A DNA stretch of 64,000 bases from NCBI GenBank assembly GCA_016720075.1, contig JADJXW010000005.1, positions 124,001-188,000 on the forward strand, in the 5' to 3' direction. The translations under genes were made by a program, and so were the position numbers. The DNA is from Pseudomonadota bacterium. GTDB lineage: Bacteria; Pseudomonadota; Gammaproteobacteria; Steroidobacterales; Steroidobacteraceae. A model generated the notes under the pieces. The model was given only the letters and a program-made list of their open reading frames with translations. It did not search any database and was not told the DNA's origin. Below, one piece after another: positions 8,784 to 17,445 of the stretch. Each line of letters begins with the position of its first letter. Within the stretch, counting starts at the first letter, position 1.

Positions 8784-9907
8784 GAGCGGGCGATCCGCGA
8801 GCGCCAAATGTCGACAGCCGACTCATCCTTGTGGGTGTTGCGCGCGCCGCGCCACAACTGCGCCACAGCGGCAAAGTAACTGGGCTGGTTGGTGGCGTGG
8901 TAGGGACAGTCGGCCGGCAGCCGCGCGGTGAGGCGTTTATGAGCCTTGCCCATGTTGTGGTAAGGCAGGCCCGGCAACAGGTGGTGAAGCGCGTGGTACC
9001 GGAGCCCCACCGGGAAGAGCAGCATCGTCAACCACGTCTGGCCGGTGATGTTGATCGAATCGTTGAACTGTTCCGCCAGCGTCATGCGTTCGCCGTAATT
9101 TCCGTATTTGTGCGCGGCCAGGTTGCGCACCCAGTTCAGTCCCAGCGCCACGCCCAGCAGCATGTAGGCCCGCCCCAGATGCACCCAGGTGATCACGCCC
9201 TGGGCGAGCAGCACCCCGAGCAGGACCAGCCAGGCGAGGCACAGTATCTCAACGATGAGCAGATGGCGCTCGTCGGACTTCGCAAAGCTCTTGCGGTAGT
9301 ACGGGTTGATCACACCGGCCGACGCGGCGGTCAGCTGCCACTCGCGAAGACCCTGGTGGAACCAGGATATGGGCGCGCCCACACCGAATCGCAGCAGCGT
9401 CAGCACCGGAAGCGCCGGCGTCTGCAGGATGTACTTCACCGTTTCGATGGGCGGCGCCGAGGCCAGCGGCAGGTACTCGCCATCCTCGGGGGTCCCGAAA
9501 TACCGCACGCTGTGATGCTCCACGTGATTGCGGTAGAGGATCCACGGCATCAGCAGCGGGATTCCCATGAAGAGGTTCCACGCGCGGGCAAACCAGGCCA
9601 GCTCGCCATTGCGGAAGTGAATGATCTCGTGGATGAACGTGCCGGCGCGGAAGAAGGCGATTGCCGAACCCAGCAGTGCGAGCCAGGCCAGCGGCTGACC
9701 CAGCGGGGCATTGAACCAGTAGAACGCCAGCGCCCAGCCGGCCGAGCAGCTCAGCAGGAAGTCGGTCCAGTAGATGGGCGCGGAGCGACGCTGCAGGTCC
9801 GAGACCATCTCGCTGGCCTGTCGGATCCAGGCGGTGCTGCCCTCTGCCTGGGACTCGGATTGTGCGGCGGCCGGCTGACCGGCGGCGCGTGCCGTGGCGG
9901 GTCTCAC
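8780..9907 (-). CDS. Membrane fatty-acid (lipid) desaturase
   Basis: Di-iron membrane desaturase or hydroxylase of 375 residues. The three histidine boxes are HEIIHF (near 95), NHVEHH (near 127) and HALHH (near 307), with paired membrane segments around residues 45-90 and 235-265. The enzyme introduces a double bond or hydroxyl into an acyl chain, using oxygen and an electron donor. GTG at 9907 is the farthest upstream start; ATG at 9808 (MVSDLQRR) would remove a low-complexity Ala/Gln-rich leader and is a real alternative. It is the first gene of the lipid operon, downstream of an A/T-rich intergenic stretch. Confidence 0.85.
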   Translation of the reverse strand: MRPATARAAGQPAAAQSESQAEGSTAWIRQASEMVSDLQRRSAPIYWTDFLLSCSAGWALAFYWFNAPLGQPLAWLALLGSAIAFFRAGTFIHEIIHFRNGELAWFARAWNLFMGIPLLMPWILYRNHVEHHSVRYFGTPEDGEYLPLASAPPIETVKYILQTPALPVLTLLRFGVGAPISWFHQGLREWQLTAASAGVINPYYRKSFAKSDERHLLIVEILCLAWLVLLGVLLAQGVITWVHLGRAYMLLGVALGLNWVRNLAAHKYGNYGERMTLAEQFNDSINITGQTWLTMLLFPVGLRYHALHHLLPGLPYHNMGKAHKRLTARLPADCPYHATNQPSYFAAVAQLWRGARNTHKDESAVDIWRSRIARS

Positions 9908-9988
9908 AATCGCAAGGATAAAGTCGAAAAGCCTCGTTCACAAGGCGAGAGAATTAGCTCTTAACCTCATGAATTTTCATTTTATTTG

Positions 9989-10014
9989 AGCAGTCAACCA
10001 GCGGTTGGACTGCT
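9989..10014. other. Stem-loop downstream of tRNA-Ser
   Basis: Inverted repeat: AGCAGTCAACC pairs with GGTTGGACTGCT across an AGC loop, with one bulged base. It lies 11 bases past the tRNA 3' end on the minus strand, in an unusually A/T-rich spot of this GC-rich genome. No U-run follows it on the minus strand, so it is a processing or weak termination signal at best. Confidence 0.4.
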
Positions 10015-10025
10015 GGCAGGGGGAG

Positions 10026-10115
<90 letters not shown>

Positions 10116-10154
10116 GCAGCGCCTGTCCCCGGTGGTCCGGCTTCGGGGGGCGGT

Positions 10155-10160
10155 ATTCTA
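10155..10160 (-). promoter_or_regulatory. Candidate -10 element for tRNA-Ser
   Basis: TAGAAT on the minus strand lies 40 bases before the tRNA 5' end and is followed by a GC-rich stretch (ACCGCCCCCC), as in stringently controlled stable-RNA promoters. No good -35 hexamer is visible. Confidence 0.35.
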
Positions 10161-10166
10161 GACGTC

Positions 10167-10427
10167 ATGGAACCCGAACGCATCGTCTTCCCGACGGATT
10201 ATCCGATCAAGGTCGTGGCCAGGGCCTCGGAGGGCCTCCGCGAACGCATGGATGCCGTGTTTGTCCGCCATTTCGGCGATTTCGACGCCGTCAAGGTTAC
10301 CCAGCGGGCCTCGGCGGCCAGCAATTTCGTGGCCCTGACCTACCTGATGTGGGTGACGGCAGAGGATCAGCTCGGTCGGCTGCACGCCGACCTGCGCGCC
10401 GAAGACGGAGTCATGCTGGTGCTTTGA
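10167..10427 (+). CDS. ybeD: YbeD/DUF493 family protein
   Basis: Small 86-residue UPF0250 protein with the family pattern FPTDYPIKVVA near the N-terminus and SNFVALTYLMWVTAEDQL in the middle. Its function is not settled, but it usually neighbours the lipoate genes. Here it is convergent with lipB and overlaps its 3' end by 17 bases, unlike the co-directional ybeD-lipB order of E. coli. A regulatory ACT-like fold is known for the E. coli protein. Confidence 0.88.
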   Translation: MEPERIVFPTDYPIKVVARASEGLRERMDAVFVRHFGDFDAVKVTQRASAASNFVALTYLMWVTAEDQLGRLHADLRAEDGVMLVL

Positions 10428-11019
10428 GTCGCTCCGCCAGCCACGACGCCACCCGCTCGCCCATCTCCTCCACGCTGCCTGGCACGCCCAGCTCCCGCAA
10501 CTGGGTCACCTGCATCCCGACCAGGCCACAGGGATTGATGCGCGCGAAAGGCGCAAGGTCCATGTCCACGTTCAGCGCCAGGCCGTGGTAGCTGGCGCCG
10601 CGCCGCACACGCAGTCCCAGGCTCGCAAGCTTGCGCCCCTCCACGTAGACGCCCGGCGCATCGCGTCGCCCCTCGGCCGTCACGCCGTGCAGGGCCACCT
10701 GTTCGATCACCGCGCGCTCCAGCAGCATGACGAGATCCCGGACCCCGAGCCCGCAGCGCCGCAGATCGACCAGCACGTACATCACCAGTTGTCCCGGGCC
10801 GTGATAGGTCACCTGCCCCCCGCGATCGGTCTGCACCAGGGGAATGTCCCCGGCGCCCAGCACATGGCTGCGATCCGCGGCCATGCCCAGCGTGAACACG
10901 GGCGGATGCTGCAGCACCCAGATCTCGTCTTCGGTGTTCGGGTCGCGCTCGTCGGTGAAGCGCTGCATGGCCTGCCAGGTGGGCAGGTAATCCACGATGC
11001 CGAGACGGCGGATGATCAC
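10411..11019 (-). CDS. lipB: Lipoyl(octanoyl) transferase LipB
   Basis: Moves octanoate from octanoyl-ACP to lipoyl domains of 2-oxoacid dehydrogenases and the glycine cleavage system, the first step of lipoate assembly. The 202-residue protein carries the family motif RGGQVTYHGPGQ and the later SLGLRVRRGASYHGLALNV with the catalytic Lys in GRKLASLG. The Cys of the active site is in INPCGL. GTG at 11019 overlaps the LipA stop (GTGA), so the two genes are translationally coupled. Confidence 0.95.
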   Translation of the reverse strand: MIIRRLGIVDYLPTWQAMQRFTDERDPNTEDEIWVLQHPPVFTLGMAADRSHVLGAGDIPLVQTDRGGQVTYHGPGQLVMYVLVDLRRCGLGVRDLVMLLERAVIEQVALHGVTAEGRRDAPGVYVEGRKLASLGLRVRRGASYHGLALNVDMDLAPFARINPCGLVGMQVTQLRELGVPGSVEEMGERVASWLAERLKAPA

Positions 11020-12050
11020 CGGGCCGACGACAGCCCGACGTTGTTGCCGGCCAGCGCCTGTTCGGCCCGATAGCTGGATCGCACCAGCGGACCTGACACG
11101 CACTCGCGGAAGCCGCGCGCGAGAGCGGCCTCGCGGTACTGCTCGAACTGCGTGGGCGTGACGAAACGCTCCACGGTCAGGTGGTTTGCCGTGGGCCGCA
11201 GGTATTGTCCCAGCGTGAGGATGTCGACATGCGCCGCGCGCAGGTCGTCCATGGCCTCGAGAATTTCCGTGTCGGTTTCGCCCAGGCCCAGCAGCAGGCT
11301 GGTCTTGGTGAGCACATCGGGGCGATGCCGCTTCGCATGCGCCAGCACCTGGATCGTCTGCTCGTACCCCGCGCGCGGATCGCGCACCGGGTGCGTGAGC
11401 CGGCGAACGGTTTCAACGTTCTGCGCGAACACCTGCAGGCCGGAATCCACCACGGTTTCCACGTCGGCCCGCACGCCGGCGAAATCCGGCGTCAGCGCTT
11501 CCACGGCGGTTTGCGGACTGCGCTCGCGGATGGCGCGCACGCAGGCGGCGAAGTGCGCGGCGCCACCATCGGGCAGGTCATCGCGGTTCACGCTGGTGAG
11601 CACGATGTAGGAAAGCCCCATCAGCGCCACGCTTTCGGCCACATTGGCCGGCTCGTTGGCATCGAGCCAGCCGCGCGGATTGCCCGTATCCACCGAACAG
11701 AAGCGGCAGGCACGCGTGCAGACGGCGCCCATGAGCATGATGGTGGCCGTGCCGGCATTCCAGCATTCGCCGATGTTGGGGCACTTGGCCTCCTCGCACA
11801 CCGTGGCCAGCTTGTGAGCGTGCACGTTGCGGCGGATCTCGGCGTAACGCTCGCCGCCGGCGGACGGCACCTTCAGCCAGTGGGGCTTGCCTGTGAGCGG
11901 CGCGGGCGCGGAGGCCTCGCCGCGCGGCTTCTGGCCATCGCGGATGGCGCTGAAACCCTGCGGAGTGGTGTATTTCTCGCCGCTGCGGGCCGTGGTGCCG
12001 AAGGGCGCGGCAGGCTCGGTGACGACGCGGATGCCCTTGAGGTCCGACAT
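11016..12050 (-). CDS. lipA: Lipoyl synthase LipA
   Basis: Radical SAM enzyme that inserts two sulfurs into octanoyl-lipoyl domains. The 344-residue protein has both cluster motifs: the auxiliary CxxxxCxxxxxC (CEEAKCPNIGEC) and the radical SAM CxxxCxxC (CTRACRFC), plus the C-terminal RSSYRAEQ serine motif that ligates the auxiliary cluster. An N-terminal extension of about 50 residues precedes the core. ATG at 12050 follows the murU stop by four bases, making amgK-murU-lipA-lipB a single minus-strand run. Confidence 0.97.
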   Translation of the reverse strand: MSDLKGIRVVTEPAAPFGTTARSGEKYTTPQGFSAIRDGQKPRGEASAPAPLTGKPHWLKVPSAGGERYAEIRRNVHAHKLATVCEEAKCPNIGECWNAGTATIMLMGAVCTRACRFCSVDTGNPRGWLDANEPANVAESVALMGLSYIVLTSVNRDDLPDGGAAHFAACVRAIRERSPQTAVEALTPDFAGVRADVETVVDSGLQVFAQNVETVRRLTHPVRDPRAGYEQTIQVLAHAKRHRPDVLTKTSLLLGLGETDTEILEAMDDLRAAHVDILTLGQYLRPTANHLTVERFVTPTQFEQYREAALARGFRECVSGPLVRSSYRAEQALAGNNVGLSSAR

Positions 12051-12054
12051 GGAC

Positions 12055-12726
12055 TCATCCTCCCATGCGTCGCAGACGATCGTCGAGGTCTGCAAGGCGC
12101 TCGGGGGTGCCCACATCGATCCACAGGCCCTCGTGGCGCTGGCCGCCCAGTTTGCCCGCCTCGCGGGCCTTCAGCAGCCACGGCAGCAACGGAAAGCGGC
12201 CGGGTTCTGCCCCGGCCAGCAGCGCCGGATGCAGCATGGCGATGCCTGAATACGTCAGCCTTTCACCCGCCTGCGCCGTGATGCGACCGTCGGCAAGGTG
12301 AAAATCGCCTTTGAGGTGATGCGGCGGATTGGGAACCAGCACCAGCTGCGCCAGATCACCGGGCGACAGCCTTAGCGCGGCGAAATCCACATCGGTGTAG
12401 ACGTCGCCATTGACCAGCAGGAAGGGCTCATCGCCCAGCAGCGGCAATGCCTGGCGGATGCCGCCGCCAGTTTCCAGCGCGGGCCAGGGCTCGCGGCTGT
12501 AGTGGATGCGAACGCCCTGCGCGGCGCCGTCGCCCAGCCAGGCTGCGATCTGCTCGCCCAGCCAGGACAGGTTGATCACGACATCGTGGATGCCCGCAGC
12601 CGCGAGGCGCGACAGATGCCACGCGATGAGCGGCCGGCCCGCCACCGGCAGCAGCGGCTTGGGCGTCGCGTCGGTGAGCGGTCGCATGCGCTCGCCGCGA
12701 CCGGCAGCCAGCAGCATGGCCTTCAT
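12055..12726 (-). CDS. murU: N-acetylmuramate-1-phosphate uridylyltransferase MurU
   Basis: Nucleotidyltransferase of 223 residues in the peptidoglycan-recycling bypass. It makes UDP-MurNAc from MurNAc-1-phosphate, so recycled cell wall avoids the fosfomycin-sensitive MurA/MurB steps. LAAGRGERMRPLT (residues 6-18) and KPLLPV are the nucleotide-binding and catalytic motifs, VNGDVYTD is the metal site, and DVGTPERL is near the end. It is shorter than GlmU or RmlA, as expected for MurU. ATG overlaps the amgK stop by four bases, the pairing known from Pseudomonas. Confidence 0.9.
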   Translation of the reverse strand: MKAMLLAAGRGERMRPLTDATPKPLLPVAGRPLIAWHLSRLAAAGIHDVVINLSWLGEQIAAWLGDGAAQGVRIHYSREPWPALETGGGIRQALPLLGDEPFLLVNGDVYTDVDFAALRLSPGDLAQLVLVPNPPHHLKGDFHLADGRITAQAGERLTYSGIAMLHPALLAGAEPGRFPLLPWLLKAREAGKLGGQRHEGLWIDVGTPERLADLDDRLRRMGG

Positions 12727-13769
12727 GCGGGGCGCGCCAGTGCGCGCGCGTTCGCTTCGGCGAGACCGGGAACCAACCGCCGCTCCACGAATCGCGAGAA
12801 CTGCGCCAGTTCCGGATACAGCGCGGATGCCTCGCACACATACTGCAGCGTGAGCGGCAGGTCGGCGAGGTAACCCGGCTTGCCATCGCGCCAGAACAGC
12901 CGTGCGAAGATGCCCAGCACCTTGATGTGGCGCTGCAGACCGATGAGATCGAACCAGCGCAGGAACTGCGCGTCGGAATCCCCTGCGAGCTGGCGACCGT
13001 GCTCGCCACCGGCGATGAGTCCGGCGCGGAACTTCGCCATCCACGCCTCGACGCGCGCGCGCGGCCAGCCGACGTAGCAATCCTTGAGGATGGAGGCGAG
13101 GTCATAGCCCACCGGCCCCCGCAGTGCATCCTGGAAGTCGATGACTCCAGGTGAGCGCGCTGCCGTGATCATGAGGTTGCGAGAGTGGTAGTCGCGGTGC
13201 ACGAACACCTGCGGTTGGCCCAGCGCCTCACTGGCCAGCCAGTCGAAGGTGTCCGCGAGCAGCCTTGCTTCGGAAGGCTCGGGCTCGAAACCCAGGTGTC
13301 GCTGGCAGTACCAGTCGGGCAGCAGCTGCATCTCGCGCATCAGCACCGCGCGGTCATACGGGGGCAGATGGCGCGAGGCGCCCTCGCCCGCCAGCTGCAG
13401 GCGCAGCAGCTCGTCCAGCGCCTGCGAATACAGAAGGTCGGGATCGCCTCCCTCGTTCAACGCGGTGAGCATGTGGCGACTGCCCAGATCCTCGAGCAGC
13501 GCGTAGCCCCGGGGCAGGTCCTGCGCATGGACGTGAGGAACGTGCACGCCGCAGCCCTCCAGCAGTCGCGAGACGCGCAGGTAGGCCGCCAGGTCTTCGT
13601 GCTCCGGCGGCGCGTCCATGGCCACGAAAGTCTCGCCAGCGGCATTCCACACGCGGAAATAGCGGCGAAAACTGGCATCGGCGGAAGCGACCTGAACATC
13701 CCGGACGGCAACCTGCACGTCCCGGATGAGCCATTCATGCAGGGTCTGGAGACGGGAATCGGGGGACAT
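12723..13769 (-). CDS. amgK: N-acetylmuramate/N-acetylglucosamine kinase AmgK
   Basis: Aminoglycoside-phosphotransferase-fold anomeric kinase of 348 residues that phosphorylates MurNAc at C1, supplying MurU. The kinase-like motifs are FVHRDYHSRNLM (catalytic loop, Asp in HRD) and VIDFQDALRGPVGYDLAS (metal-binding D-F-Q). The N-terminal DASFRRYFRV is the nucleotide loop. It is divergent from lptD, with the intergenic region holding the lptD promoter, the same arrangement as in pseudomonads. Confidence 0.9.
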   Translation of the reverse strand: MSPDSRLQTLHEWLIRDVQVAVRDVQVASADASFRRYFRVWNAAGETFVAMDAPPEHEDLAAYLRVSRLLEGCGVHVPHVHAQDLPRGYALLEDLGSRHMLTALNEGGDPDLLYSQALDELLRLQLAGEGASRHLPPYDRAVLMREMQLLPDWYCQRHLGFEPEPSEARLLADTFDWLASEALGQPQVFVHRDYHSRNLMITAARSPGVIDFQDALRGPVGYDLASILKDCYVGWPRARVEAWMAKFRAGLIAGGEHGRQLAGDSDAQFLRWFDLIGLQRHIKVLGIFARLFWRDGKPGYLADLPLTLQYVCEASALYPELAQFSRFVERRLVPGLAEANARALARPA

Positions 13770-13776
13770 GGGAACC

Positions 13777-13817
13777 GGAAGTTATAGCGACTGGCGCGGG
13801 GTCGCTGACATTATAAT
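13777..13817 (+). promoter_or_regulatory. Candidate lptD promoter region
   Basis: A perfect TATAAT lies at 13812-13817, without a clear -35 hexamer at the right distance. A GGAAGTT at 13777-13783 followed 18 bases later by TCGCTGA loosely resembles a sigma-E-type promoter, which would suit an envelope-stress gene, but the spacing is long. Confidence 0.35.
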
Positions 13818-13827
13818 GCTCTGCTTC

Positions 13828-16062
13828 ATGCGCATGTTTCGCCTCACGTCACTGTTCACGGCCCTGCCGCTCGTCGGCACCGCGCTGTCGGCCGAAGCCG
13901 CTGAACCCGCATCGGTGCTGGTGCTGCCGCGCTGCCCCGACGATGTCATGGCCGCGCATATCGCCAACCGACTCGACCCGGCCACCTCCGCCGAAGAGCC
14001 GCTGGAGATCACCGGCATCGCCGATGCGCTGCGCGGCGACCGGCAGCGCAACGTGGAACTGAGCGGCAGGCTCGAAGTGAAGCAGGGTGAGCGCTCGTTC
14101 TCGGCCGACAAGGTCGACATCAGCTCTGCCGACGAACGCATCGCCGTGTCGGGCCGGGTGGAGTTCAACGACCCGCAGCTCATCGTGCGCGGCGAAGCCG
14201 GATCGCTGACCCGCGACGAAGCGGACTTCGAGGGCGCGCAGTTCGAACTTCCCCAGCGCAGCGCGCGTGGCGCGGCCAAATCACTGTCGCTGAACCGCCA
14301 GGGCGTACTGCGCCTGGACGGGGTCAGCTACACCACCTGCCCCACCGGCAGCACGGACTGGCAGATCCTGGCGGACCGGGTCTCGATCGACACGGCGCGC
14401 AGCATGGGCACGGCGCGTGATGCGCGCGTGGAGTTCCTCGGCGTGCCGCTGCTGCGGTTGCCGGTCATCTCTTTCCCCGTGGGCAACGCGCGCAAGAGCG
14501 GCGTGCTGTTTCCCAGCCTCGGCAGCACCACCAGCAGCGGCGCGCAGCTTGCAGTGCCGTACTACTGGAACATTGCGCCGAATCAGGACATGACCATCAC
14601 GCCCACCTGGTACACGCGGCGCGGCATCGACCTTGAAACCGAATATCGCTTCCTCACGGCCAGCACGCGCGGCAGCCTGATCGGCAACCTGCTGCCCAAC
14701 GATGATCGGGCGAACAGCACGCGCAGCCGCCTGAAGATCAACAGCCTCACGGAATTGCCGCTGGGCTGGCGCCTGACGCTCGGCGCCGAGAACGTCAGCG
14801 ACGCGCAGTACTTCGAGGACTTCTACCAGGGCGCCGACGGCTCGAGCGTGGCCTTCCTGCCGCGCAGCCTGCACCTGTCGTTCCGCGGAGATCACCTGGA
14901 CGCAGGCCTGCTCGCGCGCAACTACCAGACGCTGGACCAGGCGCTGCCGCAGTTCGACCGCCCCTACACCGAGGCCCCGCGCGTGTACGCGCGGGGCAGC
15001 TGGCGCCTCCCGGGAGCGTTGCCGCTGGTCTATGGGTTCGACTCCGAAGCCACGGATTTTCGCCGCAGCGAGGCTCCCGAGGGCTGGCGCTTGGATGCGT
15101 CACCGCGCGTGATGCTCGACTACTCCGGTCCGGGCTATTTCGTGCGCCCGGCCGTTGCGATGGAGGGCACCTGGTATCGACTGCGGGGCACTGCCCCCGG
15201 CACCGACGACAGTCCTGATCGCGTGCTGCCGATCGCCAGCCTCGATGCCGGCCTGCTGTTCGAGCGGGGCAATGGCCGGCGCGGCCAGCGCCGCATCACG
15301 CTCGAGCCGCGGCTGATGTACCTGTATGTGCCGTATCGCGCGCAGGACGACCTGCCGCTGTTCGACAGCGGCGAACCGGACCTGAATTCCATCCAGCTGT
15401 TCCGCGCGAACCGCTACGTGGGTCTCGACCGCATCAGCGATGCCAACCAGGTTTCGGCAGGCATCACCACGCAGCTCTACAGCAGCCAGAGCGGCGCGCG
15501 ATTCCTTTCGACCACCGTGGGACAGACTTTCTACTTCAGCACGCCCCGCGTGCGACTGCCCGATGAACCTCTCACCGACCGCAATGCCTCCGACCTGATC
15601 GCACAGGTGGAACTGCAGGCCTTCCGCAACTGGAACCTGAGCATGGGCGTGCAGTGGGACCACGAGGCCGAAGAGGCGCGCCGTTCCGAAGTGCACCTGC
15701 GCTACCAGCCCGCGCCGCAGAGCGTGATCAACCTGGGCTATCGCTACCAGCGCGACCGCCTGGGGCAGGCCGATGTCTCGGCCGCCTGGCCGATCTCCGA
15801 GCACTGGCGGGTATACGGCCGATCCCTGTACTCACTGCGCGACAGCAAGTCCATCGAGCATTTCGCCGGCTTCGAGTACGACAGCTGCTGCTGGCGGGTC
15901 CGGGCGGTGGCCCGGGATTACGTCAGCCGGCGCTCCGGCGAGCGCGACCGCAGCTTCTACCTGCAGCTGGAACTCAAGGGCCTTTCCAGTGTCGGACAGG
16001 CTGCGGATGCTTTCCTGGAAAGGGCCATTCGCGGATACTCTGCCAGCTCGCGTCGCCGCTGA
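13828..16062 (+). CDS. lptD: LPS-assembly outer membrane protein LptD
   Basis: Outer-membrane beta-barrel that, with LptE, places LPS in the outer leaflet. About 744 residues. A signal peptide (MRMFRLTSLFTALPLVGTALSA) is followed by the LptA-like jellyroll (VELSGRLEVKQGERSF ... LDGVSYTTCPTGSTDW) and the C-terminal barrel with alternating beta pattern. Four cysteines are present (LPRC, TTCP and the DSCCW pair), matching the two non-consecutive disulfides needed for LptD maturation in E. coli. Starts at 13816 or 13834 are also possible; 13828 gives the best signal peptide. It leads the surA-pdxA-rsmA-apaGH operon. Confidence 0.95.
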   Translation: MRMFRLTSLFTALPLVGTALSAEAAEPASVLVLPRCPDDVMAAHIANRLDPATSAEEPLEITGIADALRGDRQRNVELSGRLEVKQGERSFSADKVDISSADERIAVSGRVEFNDPQLIVRGEAGSLTRDEADFEGAQFELPQRSARGAAKSLSLNRQGVLRLDGVSYTTCPTGSTDWQILADRVSIDTARSMGTARDARVEFLGVPLLRLPVISFPVGNARKSGVLFPSLGSTTSSGAQLAVPYYWNIAPNQDMTITPTWYTRRGIDLETEYRFLTASTRGSLIGNLLPNDDRANSTRSRLKINSLTELPLGWRLTLGAENVSDAQYFEDFYQGADGSSVAFLPRSLHLSFRGDHLDAGLLARNYQTLDQALPQFDRPYTEAPRVYARGSWRLPGALPLVYGFDSEATDFRRSEAPEGWRLDASPRVMLDYSGPGYFVRPAVAMEGTWYRLRGTAPGTDDSPDRVLPIASLDAGLLFERGNGRRGQRRITLEPRLMYLYVPYRAQDDLPLFDSGEPDLNSIQLFRANRYVGLDRISDANQVSAGITTQLYSSQSGARFLSTTVGQTFYFSTPRVRLPDEPLTDRNASDLIAQVELQAFRNWNLSMGVQWDHEAEEARRSEVHLRYQPAPQSVINLGYRYQRDRLGQADVSAAWPISEHWRVYGRSLYSLRDSKSIEHFAGFEYDSCCWRVRAVARDYVSRRSGERDRSFYLQLELKGLSSVGQAADAFLERAIRGYSASSRRR

Positions 16063-16091
16063 CGCCCTACCGACAACCCCAAGGATTTCGC

Positions 16092-17436
16092 ATGGTTCGC
16101 CCCCTCCTGGCCAGTCTCGCCCTGCTGCTGGCCGGCGCCGCCGCCGCCGCTGACGCGCCGCCGCCAGCCGCCCCGGACAGCGCCCCGGCGGCAACGCCCG
16201 CGGCCGAGCCCGTCCCGCCGAAGGGCCGACTGCTCGACCGGGTCGTGGCCATCGTCAATGACGGCGTGGTGACGCAAAGCGACCTGGACGAGCAGACGGC
16301 CATGATCATCGACCGCCTGAAGGAGCAGAAGACGCAGCTGCCCCCGGCCGATGTGCTGCGCAAGCAGGTGCTCGACCGCCTGATCGTGCAGGAAGTGCAG
16401 TTCCAGCGCGCCGACCGCATTGGCCTGAAGGTCAACGACGAACAGGTGAACAGCGCGCTGTCGGACATCGCGCAGCGCAACGGCATCGCGCTGTCGCAGC
16501 TGCCCGCGGCGCTGGCGCAGCAGGGCATCGATTTCGCGGGCTTTCGCGACAACATCCGCAAGGAAATCACGCTGCAGATGCTTCGCCAGCGCGACGTGCT
16601 CAGCAAGATCAGCGTGACGCCGCGCGAGCTGGAGCAGTTCATCGAGCGGCAGAAGAAACTGCCCTCCGAGAAAGACGAATACAACCTCGCGCATATCCTG
16701 CTGGCCATTCCGCCGGAGTCCACGCAGGCGCAGGTGGATGAAATCGCCAAGCTCGCGCAGGAACTGTACGAGCGCTCGAAGACCGAGGATTTCTCGCGAC
16801 TGGCCGTGGCCTGTTCCAACAGCCAGACGGCCCTCGAAGGCGGCTTGCTGGGCTGGCGCAAGGGCCCGGAGCTACCCACCGTGCTGGCCGAGGTGGTGGT
16901 GGGACTGAAGGCTGGTGAAGTCAGCAGGCCGCTGGCCACCCCCAATGGTTACCACCTGGTGAAGCTGGTGGCGGTGCGCAGCACCGAGGGCAGCCCGATC
17001 GAGGAGCAGGTCCATGCCCGCCACGTGCTGATGAAGCCCAACCAGCTGCAGGACGACGCCACCGTGAAGCAGAAGCTCTCGAGCATCCGCGAGCGCATCC
17101 TGAAGGGCGAGGATTTCGCCGCCTTCGCATCGAGCATGTCCGAGGACCCGGGCTCCTCGGTCAACGGCGGCGACCTGGGCTGGAGCGGCCCCGGCACTTT
17201 CGTGCCCGGAATTCGAAAGCGTGCTCGCGGGCCTGAAGGAAAACGAGATCTCGGCCCTTTCGCACGCAGTTCGGCTGGCACATCGTGCAGCTGCTGGGCC
17301 ATCGTCAGTTCGACACCACCGAGGAATCCTGCGGCAGCGCGCCTTCGGCCAGCTGCGCGAGAGCAAGGCCGACGAGGAAACCGAGCTGTGGCTGCGGCGC
17401 CTGCGTGATGAGGCTTTCGTCGACACGGAACTCTGA
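16092..17436 (+). CDS. surA: Periplasmic chaperone/peptidyl-prolyl isomerase SurA, C-terminus frame-broken
   Basis: SurA chaperones outer-membrane proteins such as LptD across the periplasm. Signal peptide at residues 1-20, Ala/Pro-rich linker, N-terminal chaperone domain (RVVAIVNDGVVTQSDL), then two parvulin domains (first at about 195-300 with GGLLGWRKGPELP, second at about 305-410 with GGDLGWSGPGTFVP). The frame breaks near 17206, near 17255 and near 17327. The expected ending (FESVLAGLKENEIS, TQFGWHIVQLLGHRQFD, LRQRAFGQLRESK) is all present in shifted frames up to the TGA at 17434. Homopolymer indels are the likely cause, since sequence similarity continues through each break. Confidence 0.85.
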
Positions 17437-17445
17437 CCCGAACGC

